64,000 bases of DNA from an uncultured Bacteroidales bacterium (GCA_944323505.1 CALUST010000007.1:62001-126000), one strand, 5' to 3'. Shown: positions 34,416-43,854, counted from the stretch's first letter. Translations and numbers: made by a program. The notes: generated from the letters alone by a model not told the origin.

Positions 34416-36452
34416 TTATTCTGATTTTTTGAGTGCGTTGCGGACCAGCCCGTCATCCGCCATGTTGGGCATTGTGACTATCAGCCCCTCTGTCCGCTCC
34501 ATCTCTCTCCGGATTGAGTGCATTGCTCCCTCGCTCCTGGCCCAGCTGCGGCGTGCTATGCCGTTGTTGACGTCCCAGAAAAGCATTTCCCGTATGTGTC
34601 GGGCTGATTCTTCCGAGCCGTCTATGACCATTCCGAAGCCTCCGTTGATGACTTCGCCCCAGCCGACTCCGCCGCCGTTGTGCAGGGAAACCCATGTGGC
34701 CCCGCGGAACGAGTCCCCGATGACGTTCTGCACGGCCATGTCCGCAGTGAAGCAGGAGCCGTCATAGATGTTGGATGTCTCCCTGTAAGGGGAGTCTGTT
34801 CCCGAGACATCGTGATGGTCTCTTCCCAGCACTACCGGTGCCGATATCTCGCCTTTGGCAATTGCCTCGTTGAATGCCAGTGCTATCATTGTCCTGCCTT
34901 CGCAGTCCGCATAGAGGATGCGGGCCTGGGAGCCGACCACGAGGTTGTTCCTTCCTGCCTCTTCAATCCAGTGGATGTTGTCCTCCATCTGTCCCTTTAT
35001 TTCGTCAGGGGCGTGGGAGGCCGTCTCTTTCATTGCCCTTACGGCGAGTTCGTCCGTCTTTGCGAGGTCTGCAGGGTCTTCAGACATGCAGACCCATCTG
35101 AACGGGCCGAATCCGTAGTCGAAGAAGAGCGGACCCATGATGTCCTGGACGTATGACGGATAGCGGAACCTGCCGTCAGGAAGCACAATGTCGGCTCCTG
35201 CCCGGGAAGCCTCCAGCAGGAATGCGTTGCCGTAGTCAAAGAAGTACATCCCTTTGGCAGAGAGCCTGTTGATGGCGTCAGCCTGCCTTCTGAGCGATGC
35301 TCTTACACATTCCCTGAACTTTTCAGGCTCTTCTGCTATCATCTTCCGTGACTCGTCGTAGGAATATCCTGCAGGATAGTATCCTCCTGCCCACGGATTG
35401 TGGAGCGATGTCTGGTCCGAGCCGAGATCCACATGGATGTCTTCCTTGTCAAGCCTTTCCCAGAGGTCCACGATATTGCCCTGATATGCCAGAGAGACTG
35501 TCTCCCTGCCGGCACAGGCCTTTCTGATGCGGGGCATCAGTTCATCCAGGGACTCGTGTATCTCGTCAACCCAGCCCTGATCGTATCTTTTCCTGGCAGC
35601 GAGCGGATTGATTTCCGCTGTCACGCTCACGACCCCGGATATGTTACCGGCTTTTGGCTGTGCCCCGGACATGCCTCCAAGTCCGGAGGTGACGAACAGC
35701 ATGCCTTTCATGTTCTCTCTTGTGGCCGGAATGCCTCTTTTCTTCAACTGCTTGCGTGCTGCATTCATCACTGTGATGGTGGTGCCGTGCACGATACCCT
35801 GAGGTCCTATGTACATATAGGAGCCGGCGGTCATCTGCCCGTACTGCGATACGCCGAGGGCATTGAATCTCTCCCAGTTGTCCTGGCTGGAGTAGTTCGG
35901 GATGACCATCCCGTTGGTGACTATGACACGAGGGGCGTCCTTGTGGCTCGGGAACAGTCCGAGGGGATGCCCGGAATACATCACAAGCGTCTGCTCGTCC
36001 GTCATCATCGACAGGTACTGCATGGCAAGACGGTATTGTGCCCAGTTCTGGAATACGGCCCCGTTGCCGCCGTATGTAATGAGTTCATGAGGATGCTGGG
36101 CTACGCGAGGGTCAAGATTGTTCTGGATCATGGCCATGATGGCGGCTGCCTGCCTGCATTTTGCCGGGTATTGCCCTATTGGTCTGGCATACATCGGATA
36201 TGCAGGCCTGAAACGGTACATGTATATGCGTCCGTATCTTCTCAGCTCATCGGCAAATTCCTCAGCAAGTATCTTATGGTGTCTTTCCGGAAAATATCTG
36301 AGGGCGTTCCTGACCGCCAGTACCTTTTCCTCTTCGGAAAGTATGTCCTTGCGTCTCGGGGCGTGGTTGATGGATGTATCGTATGGCTGAGGCTCCGGCA
36401 AGGTCTCCGGGATGCCCTCTGCGACTGCTTTTCTGAACTCTTCCTGATCCAT
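34416..36452 (-). CDS. hutU: Urocanate hydratase
   Basis: Converts urocanate to imidazolone-5-propionate using tightly bound NAD as an electrophile. Recognisable blocks are NNLDPRVAQHPHELITYGGNGAVFQNW, YSGHPLGLFPS, MTAGSYMYIGPQGIVHGT, and near the C-terminus RDHHDVSGTDSPYRET and SLHNGGGVGWGEVINGG. The length of 678 residues is above the usual 550-560 and corresponds to the longer variant found in Bacteroidetes and eukaryotes. It follows ftcD by 27 bases in the hut operon. Confidence 0.96.
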   Translation of the reverse strand: MDQEEFRKAVAEGIPETLPEPQPYDTSINHAPRRKDILSEEEKVLAVRNALRYFPERHHKILAEEFADELRRYGRIYMYRFRPAYPMYARPIGQYPAKCRQAAAIMAMIQNNLDPRVAQHPHELITYGGNGAVFQNWAQYRLAMQYLSMMTDEQTLVMYSGHPLGLFPSHKDAPRVIVTNGMVIPNYSSQDNWERFNALGVSQYGQMTAGSYMYIGPQGIVHGTTITVMNAARKQLKKRGIPATRENMKGMLFVTSGLGGMSGAQPKAGNISGVVSVTAEINPLAARKRYDQGWVDEIHESLDELMPRIRKACAGRETVSLAYQGNIVDLWERLDKEDIHVDLGSDQTSLHNPWAGGYYPAGYSYDESRKMIAEEPEKFRECVRASLRRQADAINRLSAKGMYFFDYGNAFLLEASRAGADIVLPDGRFRYPSYVQDIMGPLFFDYGFGPFRWVCMSEDPADLAKTDELAVRAMKETASHAPDEIKGQMEDNIHWIEEAGRNNLVVGSQARILYADCEGRTMIALAFNEAIAKGEISAPVVLGRDHHDVSGTDSPYRETSNIYDGSCFTADMAVQNVIGDSFRGATWVSLHNGGGVGWGEVINGGFGMVIDGSEESARHIREMLFWDVNNGIARRSWARSEGAMHSIRREMERTEGLIVTMPNMADDGLVRNALKKSE

Positions 36453-36479
36453 GATTCCGGTTTTGTTTATGTGATGTCG

Positions 36480-38192
36480 CTAAAGCGAGTTTATCTTGTC
36501 ATTTACTATGCCGAGGATTTCAGCCTCTTCACGGACGGCTGCCCTGGCCAATATCGCGGCTTCCTGCGTGAGCCTGTCTGCCGTGCCCCTGTCCGTCAGC
36601 CCGGCTGCGTTGATGCATACGTTGAGATTGGCTCCAAGAACCGCGCTTCTTGCCGCCAGGGCACCGACACCGGCATCGGATACTGAGTTCGGATTGCCTT
36701 TCGTGGCCATCTCCTTCAGCAGCGGGAAGGCCTTTGATGCTGCACGCATTGTCTTCAGTGGCACCTCTGCCGCATATTGTGTCGCCTTTTCAATCGCCTT
36801 TTCCCTCTCTGCTGCCTCTTCCGGGCTGCTCTTCGGCAGGGAATAGGCCTGGGATATGGCATTGAATGCGGCCGTATCCTCGTCTGCAAGCCCCAGCAGT
36901 TCCTTCAGTATGGCCTGACCCTGTTCTGCAAAGTCCGAGAACTCCTTCCATCTGTCATCCCAGCCGCGTTTGTGGGCTGAGAGGTTGGCCACCATGGTTC
37001 CGAGGGCTGTCCCGAGGGCTCCCATGTAGGCAGACACGGAACCGCCTCCCGGCGCAGGAGACTCTGATGCGGTCTCGTATGCAAAGTCCTTGCAGGTCAT
37101 CCTAATCAGTCTTTCCCTGACGGCCGCGGACTTCTCGTCCTCCATCAGATATTCTATCACTTTCTCTTTCGGGTTGAACGGTCTCAGGTCATCGAGCCCC
37201 ATTGATTTGACGGCCATGCGTATTATTTCCTCCTCGGATATGCCGGTGGAACGCTGCTGCTTCTCAAGGAAATATTTTCCTGCATCAATCAGCGTCTTTT
37301 TCGGGACCAGCCCCACTATCTCTGTCCCCGTGACACGCATGCCTCTGGCCGCTGCAGCCCTGCATACCTCATCGAAGGCTTTGTGGAGCGGGGTGGCATT
37401 GATGTCCGTGATGTTCATCGAGACCTGTGCGATGCCGTATTCGTCGATGTACCATCCTATGGCCTTGCAGCCTTTCAGAGTGCCCGGAATCATGACAGTC
37501 TTCCCGTTCTCATCCTTGACAGGCTTCCCGGTGACAGGGTTCCCCTCTCTTTTCGGGCGTCCTTTCTCCCTCACGTCAAACGCTACTGCATTGGCCCTTC
37601 TCACGGATGTTGTATTGAGATTGAAGTTGACAGCTATCAGGAAATCCCTTGCGCCCACGTTTGACGCCCCTGCCACGGCTGCCATGTCCGTGAATCTTCC
37701 AGGACCGAAGTCCGGTGACTTGTCAGGGTCGGCCATCTTCTCCGGAAGGGCCTCGTATTCTCCGGCACGGCACACCGCCAGGTTCTTCCTCTCCGGTTTG
37801 AATGCAGCGGCCTCATAGCAGTAGCACGGGATTCCGAGTTCGTTCCAGATGCGTTCCGCGAGACGTCTTGCCAGGACGGCGCATTCCTCCAGTGAGATGC
37901 CTGATACAGGTATCAGGGGAAGCACGTCTGTGGCCCCTGACCTCGGGTGCGCCCCGTGGTGATGTCTCATGTCAATCACCTCAGCAGCCTTTCTCACCCC
38001 GTTGAATGCTGCTTCCGTCACAGATTCAGGAGACCCCACGAAGGTCACCACAGTCCTGTTGGTGGCCTCCCCGGGGTCTACGTCAAGTATTTTCACGCCG
38101 CCTGACTTCTCTATGGCGTCAGTTATCGATTTTATTTTCTCTCTGTCTCTTCCTTCGCTGAAATTAGGGACACATTCGATGATTCTTTCCAT
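36480..38192 (-). CDS. ftcD: Bifunctional glutamate formimidoyltransferase / formimidoyl-THF cyclodeaminase
   Basis: Finishes histidine breakdown by moving the formimino group from formimino-glutamate to tetrahydrofolate and then deaminating it to 5,10-methenyl-THF. Residues 1-325 are the formiminotransferase (NFSEGRDREKIKSI; MRHHHGAHPRSGATDVLP with the catalytic His). From about residue 365 the cyclodeaminase domain follows (AYETASESPAPGGGSVSAYMGALG). Both domains in one chain is the animal-type arrangement, common in Bacteroidetes. It is the first gene of the hut block on this strand, 50 bases downstream of the DUF1015 gene, and replaces HutG/HutF of other bacteria. Confidence 0.95.
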   Translation of the reverse strand: MERIIECVPNFSEGRDREKIKSITDAIEKSGGVKILDVDPGEATNRTVVTFVGSPESVTEAAFNGVRKAAEVIDMRHHHGAHPRSGATDVLPLIPVSGISLEECAVLARRLAERIWNELGIPCYCYEAAAFKPERKNLAVCRAGEYEALPEKMADPDKSPDFGPGRFTDMAAVAGASNVGARDFLIAVNFNLNTTSVRRANAVAFDVREKGRPKREGNPVTGKPVKDENGKTVMIPGTLKGCKAIGWYIDEYGIAQVSMNITDINATPLHKAFDEVCRAAAARGMRVTGTEIVGLVPKKTLIDAGKYFLEKQQRSTGISEEEIIRMAVKSMGLDDLRPFNPKEKVIEYLMEDEKSAAVRERLIRMTCKDFAYETASESPAPGGGSVSAYMGALGTALGTMVANLSAHKRGWDDRWKEFSDFAEQGQAILKELLGLADEDTAAFNAISQAYSLPKSSPEEAAEREKAIEKATQYAAEVPLKTMRAASKAFPLLKEMATKGNPNSVSDAGVGALAARSAVLGANLNVCINAAGLTDRGTADRLTQEAAILARAAVREEAEILGIVNDKINSL

Positions 38193-38242
38193 GTCATTAT
38201 TGTCAAACGGACGTAAATTTAGTCAAAATCTTTTGATTCCAC

Positions 38243-39523
38243 TCATTCCTTTCCGCTTTCAAGCTTGTGGATGGCAAGCCCGCTCCTGAGCTTCGGCTCG
38301 AACCAAGTGGTCTTAGGCGGCATTATGTTGCCTGAGTCGGCTATGTCCACAAGTTGTTTCATGGATACAGGGTACAGGGCGAATGCGACTGCCATCTCCC
38401 CGCTGTCCACTCTTCCCGCAAGTTCGTCAAGCCCCCTGATGCCGCCCACGAAGTCAATCCTCTTGTCAGTCCTCAGGTCCTTTATGCCGAGTATCCTGTC
38501 CAGCACAAGATTGGAGAGGATGGTCACGTCAAGGATGCCGATAGGGTCGGAGTCGTCATATCTCCCTGGCCTGGCGTCAAGCGAGTACCAGCGACCTCCG
38601 AGATACATCGAGAAATTATGCAGGTGTGACGGTCTGCATCTTTCGCTCCCCGCCTTGCCTCTGCTGAGTTCCCGTCCGCCGAGTTCCCTTATGTCGAAAT
38701 CCTCTGACAGCATTTTCAGGAACTCGTCTGCGGAAAGCCCGTTGAGGTCCTTGACCACGCGGTTGTAGTCTATTATGTGCAGCTGGCTCTCCGGAAAGGC
38801 CACGGCCATGAACCAGTTGTACTCCTCGTCCCCCCTGTGATGAGGGTTGGCTGCCTTCTTCTCTGCCCCGACCCTGGCTGCCGCTGCCGTGCGATGATGC
38901 CCGTCGGCCACATAGAATGCCGGTATGCCCTTGAAGATGTCGGTGATCCTGTCTATGTCCTCCTGCCCGTCGATTACCCAGAAATGATGCCCGAAGCCGT
39001 CTTCGGCCACAAAATCATATTCCGGTGTACGCCCGATGTACTTCTTCACGATGCCGGCGACCTCCTGATTGTCCGGATATGAGAAGAATACAGGTTCTAT
39101 GTTGGCATCCTGTATCTTCACATGGATCATCCTGTCGTCTTCCTTTTCCTTTCTTGTCAGTTCGTGCTTCTTGATTTTCCCCTCGGCGTAGTCGTCGGTG
39201 TGGGCGCATACAACCAGTCCGTATTGTGTCCTTCCGTCCATGGTCTGGGCGTAGATGTAGTAGTACGGCCTTTCATCCTGCACGAGCCATCCGTTGTCCT
39301 GCCATTTCCTGAAATTGTCCACGGCCTTGTCGTAGGCCTGGCTGCTGTGCTCGTCAATGATGGGTGAGAAGTCTATCTCCGGTTTTGTGATATGCAGCAG
39401 GGACTTTTCCGATGCCTCGGCCTTGGCTTCCTCCGAGTTGAGCACATCATAAGGTCTTGCGGCCACTTCCCTGACAATGGCCTTTGGCGGTCTTACAGCC
39501 GCAAACGGTTTGATACGTACCAT
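38243..39523 (-). CDS. DUF1015 family protein
   Basis: A 426-residue cytoplasmic protein of the DUF1015 family. It begins with MVRIKPFAAVRPP and the conserved EVAARPYDVLNSEEA; AFYVADGHHRTAAAARVG is another signature, with a His-His pair. It immediately follows serA and serC on the same strand (gap 15 bases to serA), the constant neighbourhood of this family in Bacteroidetes, which suggests a link to serine or phosphoserine metabolism. Its biochemical activity is not known from the sequence. A serine kinase-like activity has been reported for some distant relatives, which I cannot check here. Confidence 0.9.
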   Translation of the reverse strand: MVRIKPFAAVRPPKAIVREVAARPYDVLNSEEAKAEASEKSLLHITKPEIDFSPIIDEHSSQAYDKAVDNFRKWQDNGWLVQDERPYYYIYAQTMDGRTQYGLVVCAHTDDYAEGKIKKHELTRKEKEDDRMIHVKIQDANIEPVFFSYPDNQEVAGIVKKYIGRTPEYDFVAEDGFGHHFWVIDGQEDIDRITDIFKGIPAFYVADGHHRTAAAARVGAEKKAANPHHRGDEEYNWFMAVAFPESQLHIIDYNRVVKDLNGLSADEFLKMLSEDFDIRELGGRELSRGKAGSERCRPSHLHNFSMYLGGRWYSLDARPGRYDDSDPIGILDVTILSNLVLDRILGIKDLRTDKRIDFVGGIRGLDELAGRVDSGEMAVAFALYPVSMKQLVDIADSGNIMPPKTTWFEPKLRSGLAIHKLESGKE

Positions 39524-39538
39524 AATCCTTCAAGCCTG

Positions 39539-40459
39539 TCATTTGTTTACCTTGAACCTTGTGCATCCTGTGGCAAAGAAGTCCACAATCTGCCTTGCTG
39601 CGGCGAGTCCCGCATTGACGTTGGCTTCCGCCGTCTCTGCCCCCATCTTCTTCGGCGTGGCAAATACCCTCTTGCCGAATTTCTCGTTCAGTTCGGCCTG
39701 GCAGTCAGCTGCGATGTCCGTGACATATTTCAGGTCCGTCCTGTCGGTAAGCGCCTTCTCAAGTTCAGCCTCGTTGATGACTTCCTTTCTTGCGGTGTTC
39801 ACAAGGCATCCTCCCTGCGGCATGCGTGAGAGCAGGTCATATCCTATCGAGCCTCTTGTCTCAGGGGTGGCAGGGATGTGAAGGGAGATGAAGTTGCATC
39901 CGGCATACATCTCTTCAACAGTTTCTGCCGGTGTCACCCCGTCCTCGCGCATCTTCTCTGCAGGTACGAACGGGTCGAACGCTGTCACCTCCATCCCGAG
40001 GGCCTTTGCCTTGGCCGCAACCAGCCTGCCGACATTGCCATAGGCCTGGATTCCCAGCCGTTTCCCGCTTATCTCGCTTCCTGTCCCCGGTGTGAAGCAG
40101 TTGCGCGACATATATATCATCATTGCCACAGCCAGTTCCGCCACTGCATTGGAGTTCTGTCCCGGCGTGTTCATCGCCGTTATTCCGTGCTCCGTACAGG
40201 CGTCCAGGGCAATATTGTCATATCCTGCGCCTGCCCTGACGACTATTTTGAGCCTTTTTGCCGCATCGATGACCTCCTGCGTCACCTTGTCGGATCTGAC
40301 AATCAGCGCATCAGCGTCAGCGACCGCTTCGAGCAGCTGTTCTTTGGACGAATATTTTTCAAGGAGAGCCACCTCATGTCCCGCAGCCTGGCATATCTCC
40401 CTGATGCCGTTCACTGCCGCAGCGGCAAACGGCTTCTCTGTAGCCACAAGTATTTTCAT
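39539..40459 (-). CDS. serA: D-3-phosphoglycerate dehydrogenase, short lysine (IIIK) type
   Basis: First step of serine synthesis, oxidising 3-phosphoglycerate with NAD. The 306-residue chain has the substrate and nucleotide domains of the D-2-hydroxyacid family (RAGAGYDNIALDA; KRLGIQAYGNVGR; NTARKEVINEAEL) but no ACT or intervening regulatory domain, so no serine feedback site. The C-terminal motif reads TPKKMGAETAEAN, with Lys270 where the catalytic His of TPH-type enzymes stands; this is the IIIK class known from Entamoeba and Bacteroidetes. It lies between serC and the DUF1015 gene. Confidence 0.93.
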   Translation of the reverse strand: MKILVATEKPFAAAAVNGIREICQAAGHEVALLEKYSSKEQLLEAVADADALIVRSDKVTQEVIDAAKRLKIVVRAGAGYDNIALDACTEHGITAMNTPGQNSNAVAELAVAMMIYMSRNCFTPGTGSEISGKRLGIQAYGNVGRLVAAKAKALGMEVTAFDPFVPAEKMREDGVTPAETVEEMYAGCNFISLHIPATPETRGSIGYDLLSRMPQGGCLVNTARKEVINEAELEKALTDRTDLKYVTDIAADCQAELNEKFGKRVFATPKKMGAETAEANVNAGLAAARQIVDFFATGCTRFKVNK

Positions 40460-40490
40460 GTCAATAATCGATGGTTAGTTGTGAGTCTTC

Positions 40491-41561
40491 TTATTTCATT
40501 CTTTCGAATTCCTGCATGCATTCCACGAGAGCCTTCACGCTTTCGGCAGGGCAGGCATTGTAGATGGATGCACGGAAGCCGCCGACCGACCTGTGCCCCT
40601 TGATTCCGACCATCCCTTTCCCCTTGGCGAACTCGAGGAATTCGTCCTGCAGCTCTTCGTATCCTGGAGCCATGACGAAGCATACGTTCATGATCGACCT
40701 GTCCTCCTCTGCTGCAGTGCCTCTGAACAGTCTGTTCCTGTCGATTTCCTCATACAGCATGGCGGCTTTCTCCACATTGATTTTGTTGATAGCCTCCACT
40801 CCGCCTCTTTCCTTGAGCCATCTCAATGTCTCCTTCATCACGAAAATCGGGAAGACAGGAGGGGTGTTGAACATGGAGCCTCCGTCGATATGGGTGCGGT
40901 AGTCAAGCATTGTAGGGATGTATCTGCTCACTTTCCCGAGGGCGTCCTTGCGGACGATGGCGAATGCGACACCGGCAGGTCCCACATTCTTCTGTGCGCC
41001 GCCGTAGATGAGGGCATATTTGCTGACATCGACAGGGCGGCTCATTATGTCGGATGACATATCAGCGATGAGAGGCACCGGGCAGTCCATGTCATATCTG
41101 ATTTCCGTCCCGTAGATGGTGTTGTTGGTGGTGATGTGAAAATAGTCAAGGTCTGACGGGATTTCATATCCCTTAGGTATATAGCAGTATGTCTTGTCTG
41201 CCGAGGATGCCACCGCATAGGCGTCTCCGAGCCCTTTTGCCTCTTTCAGGGCCTTCTTGGCCCATACGCCTGTCTCAAGGTACCCCGCCTTCTTTTCCAG
41301 GAAGTTCATTGCCACATAAAGGAACTGCATACTTGCCCCTCCGCCCAGGAACAGGACCTCATGCGTGTCCGGTATGTTGAGGAGTTCTTTCCATAATGCC
41401 CGGCATTCGTCCATTACTGCGCTCCACTCCTTTGACCTGTGGGATACTTCTATCACTGACATTCCTGTCCCCTTGAAATCTTTCAGGGCTTCAATGGAAT
41501 TTTCGATTGCCTGATCCGGAAGGATGCATGGCCCGGCATTGAAATTATGAACCTTTTTCAT
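40491..41561 (-). CDS. serC: Phosphoserine aminotransferase
   Basis: PLP enzyme converting 3-phosphohydroxypyruvate and glutamate to phosphoserine; it also acts in vitamin B6 synthesis. The N-terminus [12 protein letters not shown], the block [10 protein letters not shown], and the PLP-binding Lys in [13 protein letters not shown] are diagnostic. The C-terminal [15 protein letters not shown] is also typical. The length of 356 residues is normal. It is the first gene of serC-serA-DUF1015; a serB-type phosphatase is not in the window. Upstream is a 43-base AT-rich gap with a near-match -7 box (TACATTTA, plus-strand 41588-41595). Confidence 0.96.
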   Translation of the reverse strand: MKKVHNFNAGPCILPDQAIENSIEALKDFKGTGMSVIEVSHRSKEWSAVMDECRALWKELLNIPDTHEVLFLGGGASMQFLYVAMNFLEKKAGYLETGVWAKKALKEAKGLGDAYAVASSADKTYCYIPKGYEIPSDLDYFHITTNNTIYGTEIRYDMDCPVPLIADMSSDIMSRPVDVSKYALIYGGAQKNVGPAGVAFAIVRKDALGKVSRYIPTMLDYRTHIDGGSMFNTPPVFPIFVMKETLRWLKERGGVEAINKINVEKAAMLYEEIDRNRLFRGTAAEEDRSIMNVCFVMAPGYEELQDEFLEFAKGKGMVGIKGHRSVGGFRASIYNACPAESVKALVECMQEFERMK

Positions 41562-41604
41562 ATTATGAATTGAAATTAAATGTGGGGTAAATGTAATAAA
41601 AATT

Positions 41605-42063
41605 TCAATACAGACCCTTAATATCTGTGATTTTTTCGCAATAATGGCAAAGAAGCGAGATTTCGTTACCGTTGTCTATGGTGGTGAACCTCGTCTTTAC
41701 AGGCTGATGGTTTGTGATACATTTCGGATTCATGCATCTGGCGATGCCTTCAATTTCATGAGGCATGACGAGTTTCTTCTTTTCCACCACCTTGAAGTCC
41801 CTGATGATGTTGACGGTCGCTTTCGGAGCGATGAGCGCAAGTTTGTTCAGTTCGTCATCCTTGAAGAACTTGTCGGCAATCTTGATGATGCCCTTTTTCC
41901 CGAAAAGTTTGCTGTCGAGATTGATGCCTATCGTGATCCGGTTCTTCTCATTCATGAGCCCGAGTATCTCAAGGGCCTTGAATACGTTTTCCGATGGGAT
42001 GTGGTCCAGCACGGTGCCGTTCTCCAGTGCGCTGACCACCAGTTCTTTATTTGTGTGTGTCAT
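41605..42063 (-). CDS. pyrI: Aspartate carbamoyltransferase regulatory subunit
   Basis: Binds ATP/CTP and regulates the catalytic subunit PyrB in pyrimidine synthesis. The start at 42063 ([23 protein letters not shown]) gives the family N-terminus and about 152 residues; a longer frame to 42159 would overlap pyrB and has no homology. The zinc site is complete: Cys110 and Cys115 in CMNPKC, and Cys139 and Cys142 in CHYC. The nucleotide-binding part includes [11 protein letters not shown]. It lies 20 bases after pyrB on the same strand. Confidence 0.96.
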   Translation of the reverse strand: MTHTNKELVVSALENGTVLDHIPSENVFKALEILGLMNEKNRITIGINLDSKLFGKKGIIKIADKFFKDDELNKLALIAPKATVNIIRDFKVVEKKKLVMPHEIEGIARCMNPKCITNHQPVKTRFTTIDNGNEISLLCHYCEKITDIKGLY

Positions 42064-42083
42064 GATGTCTGAAATAAGTGTTC

Positions 42084-42989
42084 CTATCTGTATCCGAGTA
42101 GATATGCGATTATGGCCATACGGACATACAGCCCGTTCTCGGCCTGTTTGAAGTACCATGCGTATGGAGTGTCGTCGACATCCTGGTCAATCTCGTTCAC
42201 TCTCGGAAGCGGATGCAGGATCTTCATGTTAGGCTTGACATTGCCGAGCATCGACGCGCTGAGCCGGTACACGTCTTTGACCCTTTCGTATTCCATCGGG
42301 TCGGTGAACCGCTCCTGCTGCACTCTTGTCATATACAGGATGTCGCAGTCGTTCAGATGCTCCTCCAGGGATGTCGTCTCGGTGTATCCGATGCCTTTCT
42401 CCCTCAGGAACTCCTTGTATTCGACCGGCATTTTCAGCTCGTCCGGGGCGGTGAATGTGAAATGCGGGTTGAAATGTGACATGGCCTGGAGGAGGGAGTG
42501 CGTTGTCCTCCCGTATTTGAGGTCTCCGACCATGTTGATGGACAGCCCGTCAAGATGCCCCTGGGTCTGCATTATGGTGTAGAGGTCGAGAAGGGTCTGC
42601 GACGGATGCTGGTTGGCTCCGTCCCCGGCATTGACTACAGGTACGGATGCCACTTCCGATGCATATCTCGAACTGCCTTCCAGAGGATGCCTCATGATAA
42701 TCATGTCGACATAGTTGGAGACCATCTTTATGGTGTCCTTGAGTGTCTCTCCCTTGCTGACGCTGGTGTTGGTGGCATCGGAGAATCCGATTACTTTCGC
42801 ACCGAGCCTGTTGACCGCAGTCTCGAAACTGAGCCTGGTCCTTGTTGACGGCTCGAAGAAGATGCAGGCAATCACCTTGCCGTCGAGAATCTTCTGTACC
42901 CTGTTCTTTTCAAACTCTTTTGCGGTCTCAAGCACATGAAGAATCTCTTCCTTGCTGAAGTCCCGGATAGAAATGAGGCTTTTCTTCAT
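42084..42989 (-). CDS. pyrB: Aspartate carbamoyltransferase catalytic subunit
   Basis: Second step of pyrimidine synthesis: carbamoyl phosphate plus aspartate to carbamoyl-aspartate. The carbamoyl-phosphate site STRTR is at residues 48-52 in [29 protein letters not shown] and the later [10 protein letters not shown] are the other hallmarks. The length of 301 residues fits. It is transcribed ahead of pyrI, as in the classic pyrBI pair, so the ATCase here is the regulated holoenzyme type. Confidence 0.97.
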   Translation of the reverse strand: MKKSLISIRDFSKEEILHVLETAKEFEKNRVQKILDGKVIACIFFEPSTRTRLSFETAVNRLGAKVIGFSDATNTSVSKGETLKDTIKMVSNYVDMIIMRHPLEGSSRYASEVASVPVVNAGDGANQHPSQTLLDLYTIMQTQGHLDGLSINMVGDLKYGRTTHSLLQAMSHFNPHFTFTAPDELKMPVEYKEFLREKGIGYTETTSLEEHLNDCDILYMTRVQQERFTDPMEYERVKDVYRLSASMLGNVKPNMKILHPLPRVNEIDQDVDDTPYAWYFKQAENGLYVRMAIIAYLLGYR

Positions 42990-43058
42990 TAGTTCTGCAG
43001 ATTAATGTAAGTCCTTATAATGTCATGGCGCGGGACATGCCCGTCCACATCCGTATTT

Positions 43059-43691
43059 TCAGTCCTCCTGCCGTATCGCTTCCGTGCGGCAGCCTCCTAT
43101 GTCTGATGCTCTTTTCCTGAATTCGCCGTCGAGCGACAGTCTCACGGCCACCTCCATGCTGCATTCCATGCCGAAGTCCTGGTCTTTCGGACTGAGCCCG
43201 AGGTCCTTGGTCATTTTCATCACATCATTCATGTCCATATATCCGAACCTGAGCCTGTATCTGGTGACGGCTGTCTTTTCTATGATGCCGGCGTGGTCAA
43301 GGGCATCTGCAGTGGATGTCCTGTATGCCCTTATCAGTCCGGGTATGCCGAGTTTGATGCCTCCGAAATACCGTATCACCACCACGAGTATGTCGCTCAG
43401 CCCTCTTGACTCTATCTGTCCGAGGATGGGACGGCCGGACGACCCGGACGGCTCCCCGTCATCGTTGGCTCTGAACCTGTCTCCGAGATGCCCCAGCCGC
43501 CATGCATAGCAGTGATGCCTTGCATCGTGGAATTCCTTTTTCAGGGATGTGACTATCTCCTTGATCTCTTCCTCCGTCTCTACCGGATATGCTCGGGCGA
43601 TGAAACGGCTTCCATTGTCCTTGAACAGCCCCTCTGAGGGGGCTGCAATGCTTTTGAAGGTATCTTGTATAATGTCGCTGCTTCCGTTCAT
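43059..43691 (-). CDS. IMPACT/YigZ family protein
   Basis: A 210-residue protein of the UPF0029/IMPACT family. The signature block is FHDARHHCYAWRLG followed by ANDDGEPSGSSGRPILGQIES and IRYFGGIKLGIPGLIRAYRTSTADAL, which matches YigZ. E. coli YigZ and eukaryotic IMPACT are linked to translation control and nucleic-acid binding; the bacterial role is unclear. It is upstream of pyrB on the same strand (gap 69 bases) and divergent from the next gene. A -7-like box (plus-strand 43700-43707) would make the mRNA nearly leaderless. Confidence 0.9.
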   Translation of the reverse strand: MNGSSDIIQDTFKSIAAPSEGLFKDNGSRFIARAYPVETEEEIKEIVTSLKKEFHDARHHCYAWRLGHLGDRFRANDDGEPSGSSGRPILGQIESRGLSDILVVVIRYFGGIKLGIPGLIRAYRTSTADALDHAGIIEKTAVTRYRLRFGYMDMNDVMKMTKDLGLSPKDQDFGMECSMEVAVRLSLDGEFRKRASDIGGCRTEAIRQED

Positions 43692-43699
43692 ACCGATTC

Positions 43700-43731
43700 C
43701 AAAATTAGTGTTTTCCCCATTATTTTACAAT
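43700..43731 (-). promoter_or_regulatory. Possible promoter for the IMPACT/YigZ gene
   Basis: On the minus strand ATTG (plus-strand 43728-43731), 20 bases, TAATTTTG (43700-43707). If used, transcription would begin within about two bases of the ATG at 43691. Confidence 0.3.
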
Positions 43732-43740
43732 ACCGGAAAG

Positions 43741-43790
43741 ATATTTTGGATGACTGTGGAAATATTTTGCTCATGGTAGGAAATATTTTG
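43741..43790 (+). repeat. Three ATATTTTG repeats with a 21-base period
   Basis: ATATTTTG occurs at 43741-43748, 43762-43769 and 43783-43790, each start exactly 21 bases after the last. The second and third copies share the longer form GGAAATATTTTG. Two helical turns separate the copies, so a protein could bind all three on one face; the last two overlap the promoter elements of the next gene. Confidence 0.7.
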
Positions 43791-43798
43791 TACCTTTG
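43766..43798 (+). promoter_or_regulatory. Bacteroidetes-type promoter for the pRiA4b ORF-3-like gene
   Basis: TTTG at 43766-43769, a 21-base spacer, and TACCTTTG at 43791-43798, both full matches to the consensus. Transcription would start near 43805. Confidence 0.6.
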
Positions 43799-43808
43799 AC
43801 ATCGCTTT

Positions 43809-43839
43809 CCGGCATCGGTGATGCCGGTATGTCTTTTTT
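43809..43839 (+). promoter_or_regulatory. Hairpin with U-run at the 5' end of the pRiA4b-like transcript
   Basis: CCGGCATC and GATGCCGG form a perfect eight-base stem with a three-base loop (43809-43827); six T's follow at 43834-43839 after a six-base gap. It is placed between the promoter and the start at 43855, so it may act as a 5' stabilising stem or a leaky attenuator. Confidence 0.55.
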
Positions 43840-43854
43840 AATTATTGTCGATCT

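Noticed and set aside
35400-36686. Open frame of 428 codons antisense to hutU and ftcD
   Set aside because: Composition is of the shadow type (Cys, His, Gly and Arg-rich) and no family is recognised.
42064-42159. N-terminal extension of pyrI into pyrB
   Set aside because: The extra 32 residues are pyrB coding sequence read in another frame; the ATG at 42063 gives the family N-terminus.
42980-43060. CGGG/CCCG mini-hairpin and TTATAA between pyrB and the YigZ gene
   Set aside because: Four-base stem without a T-run; no promoter consensus fits.
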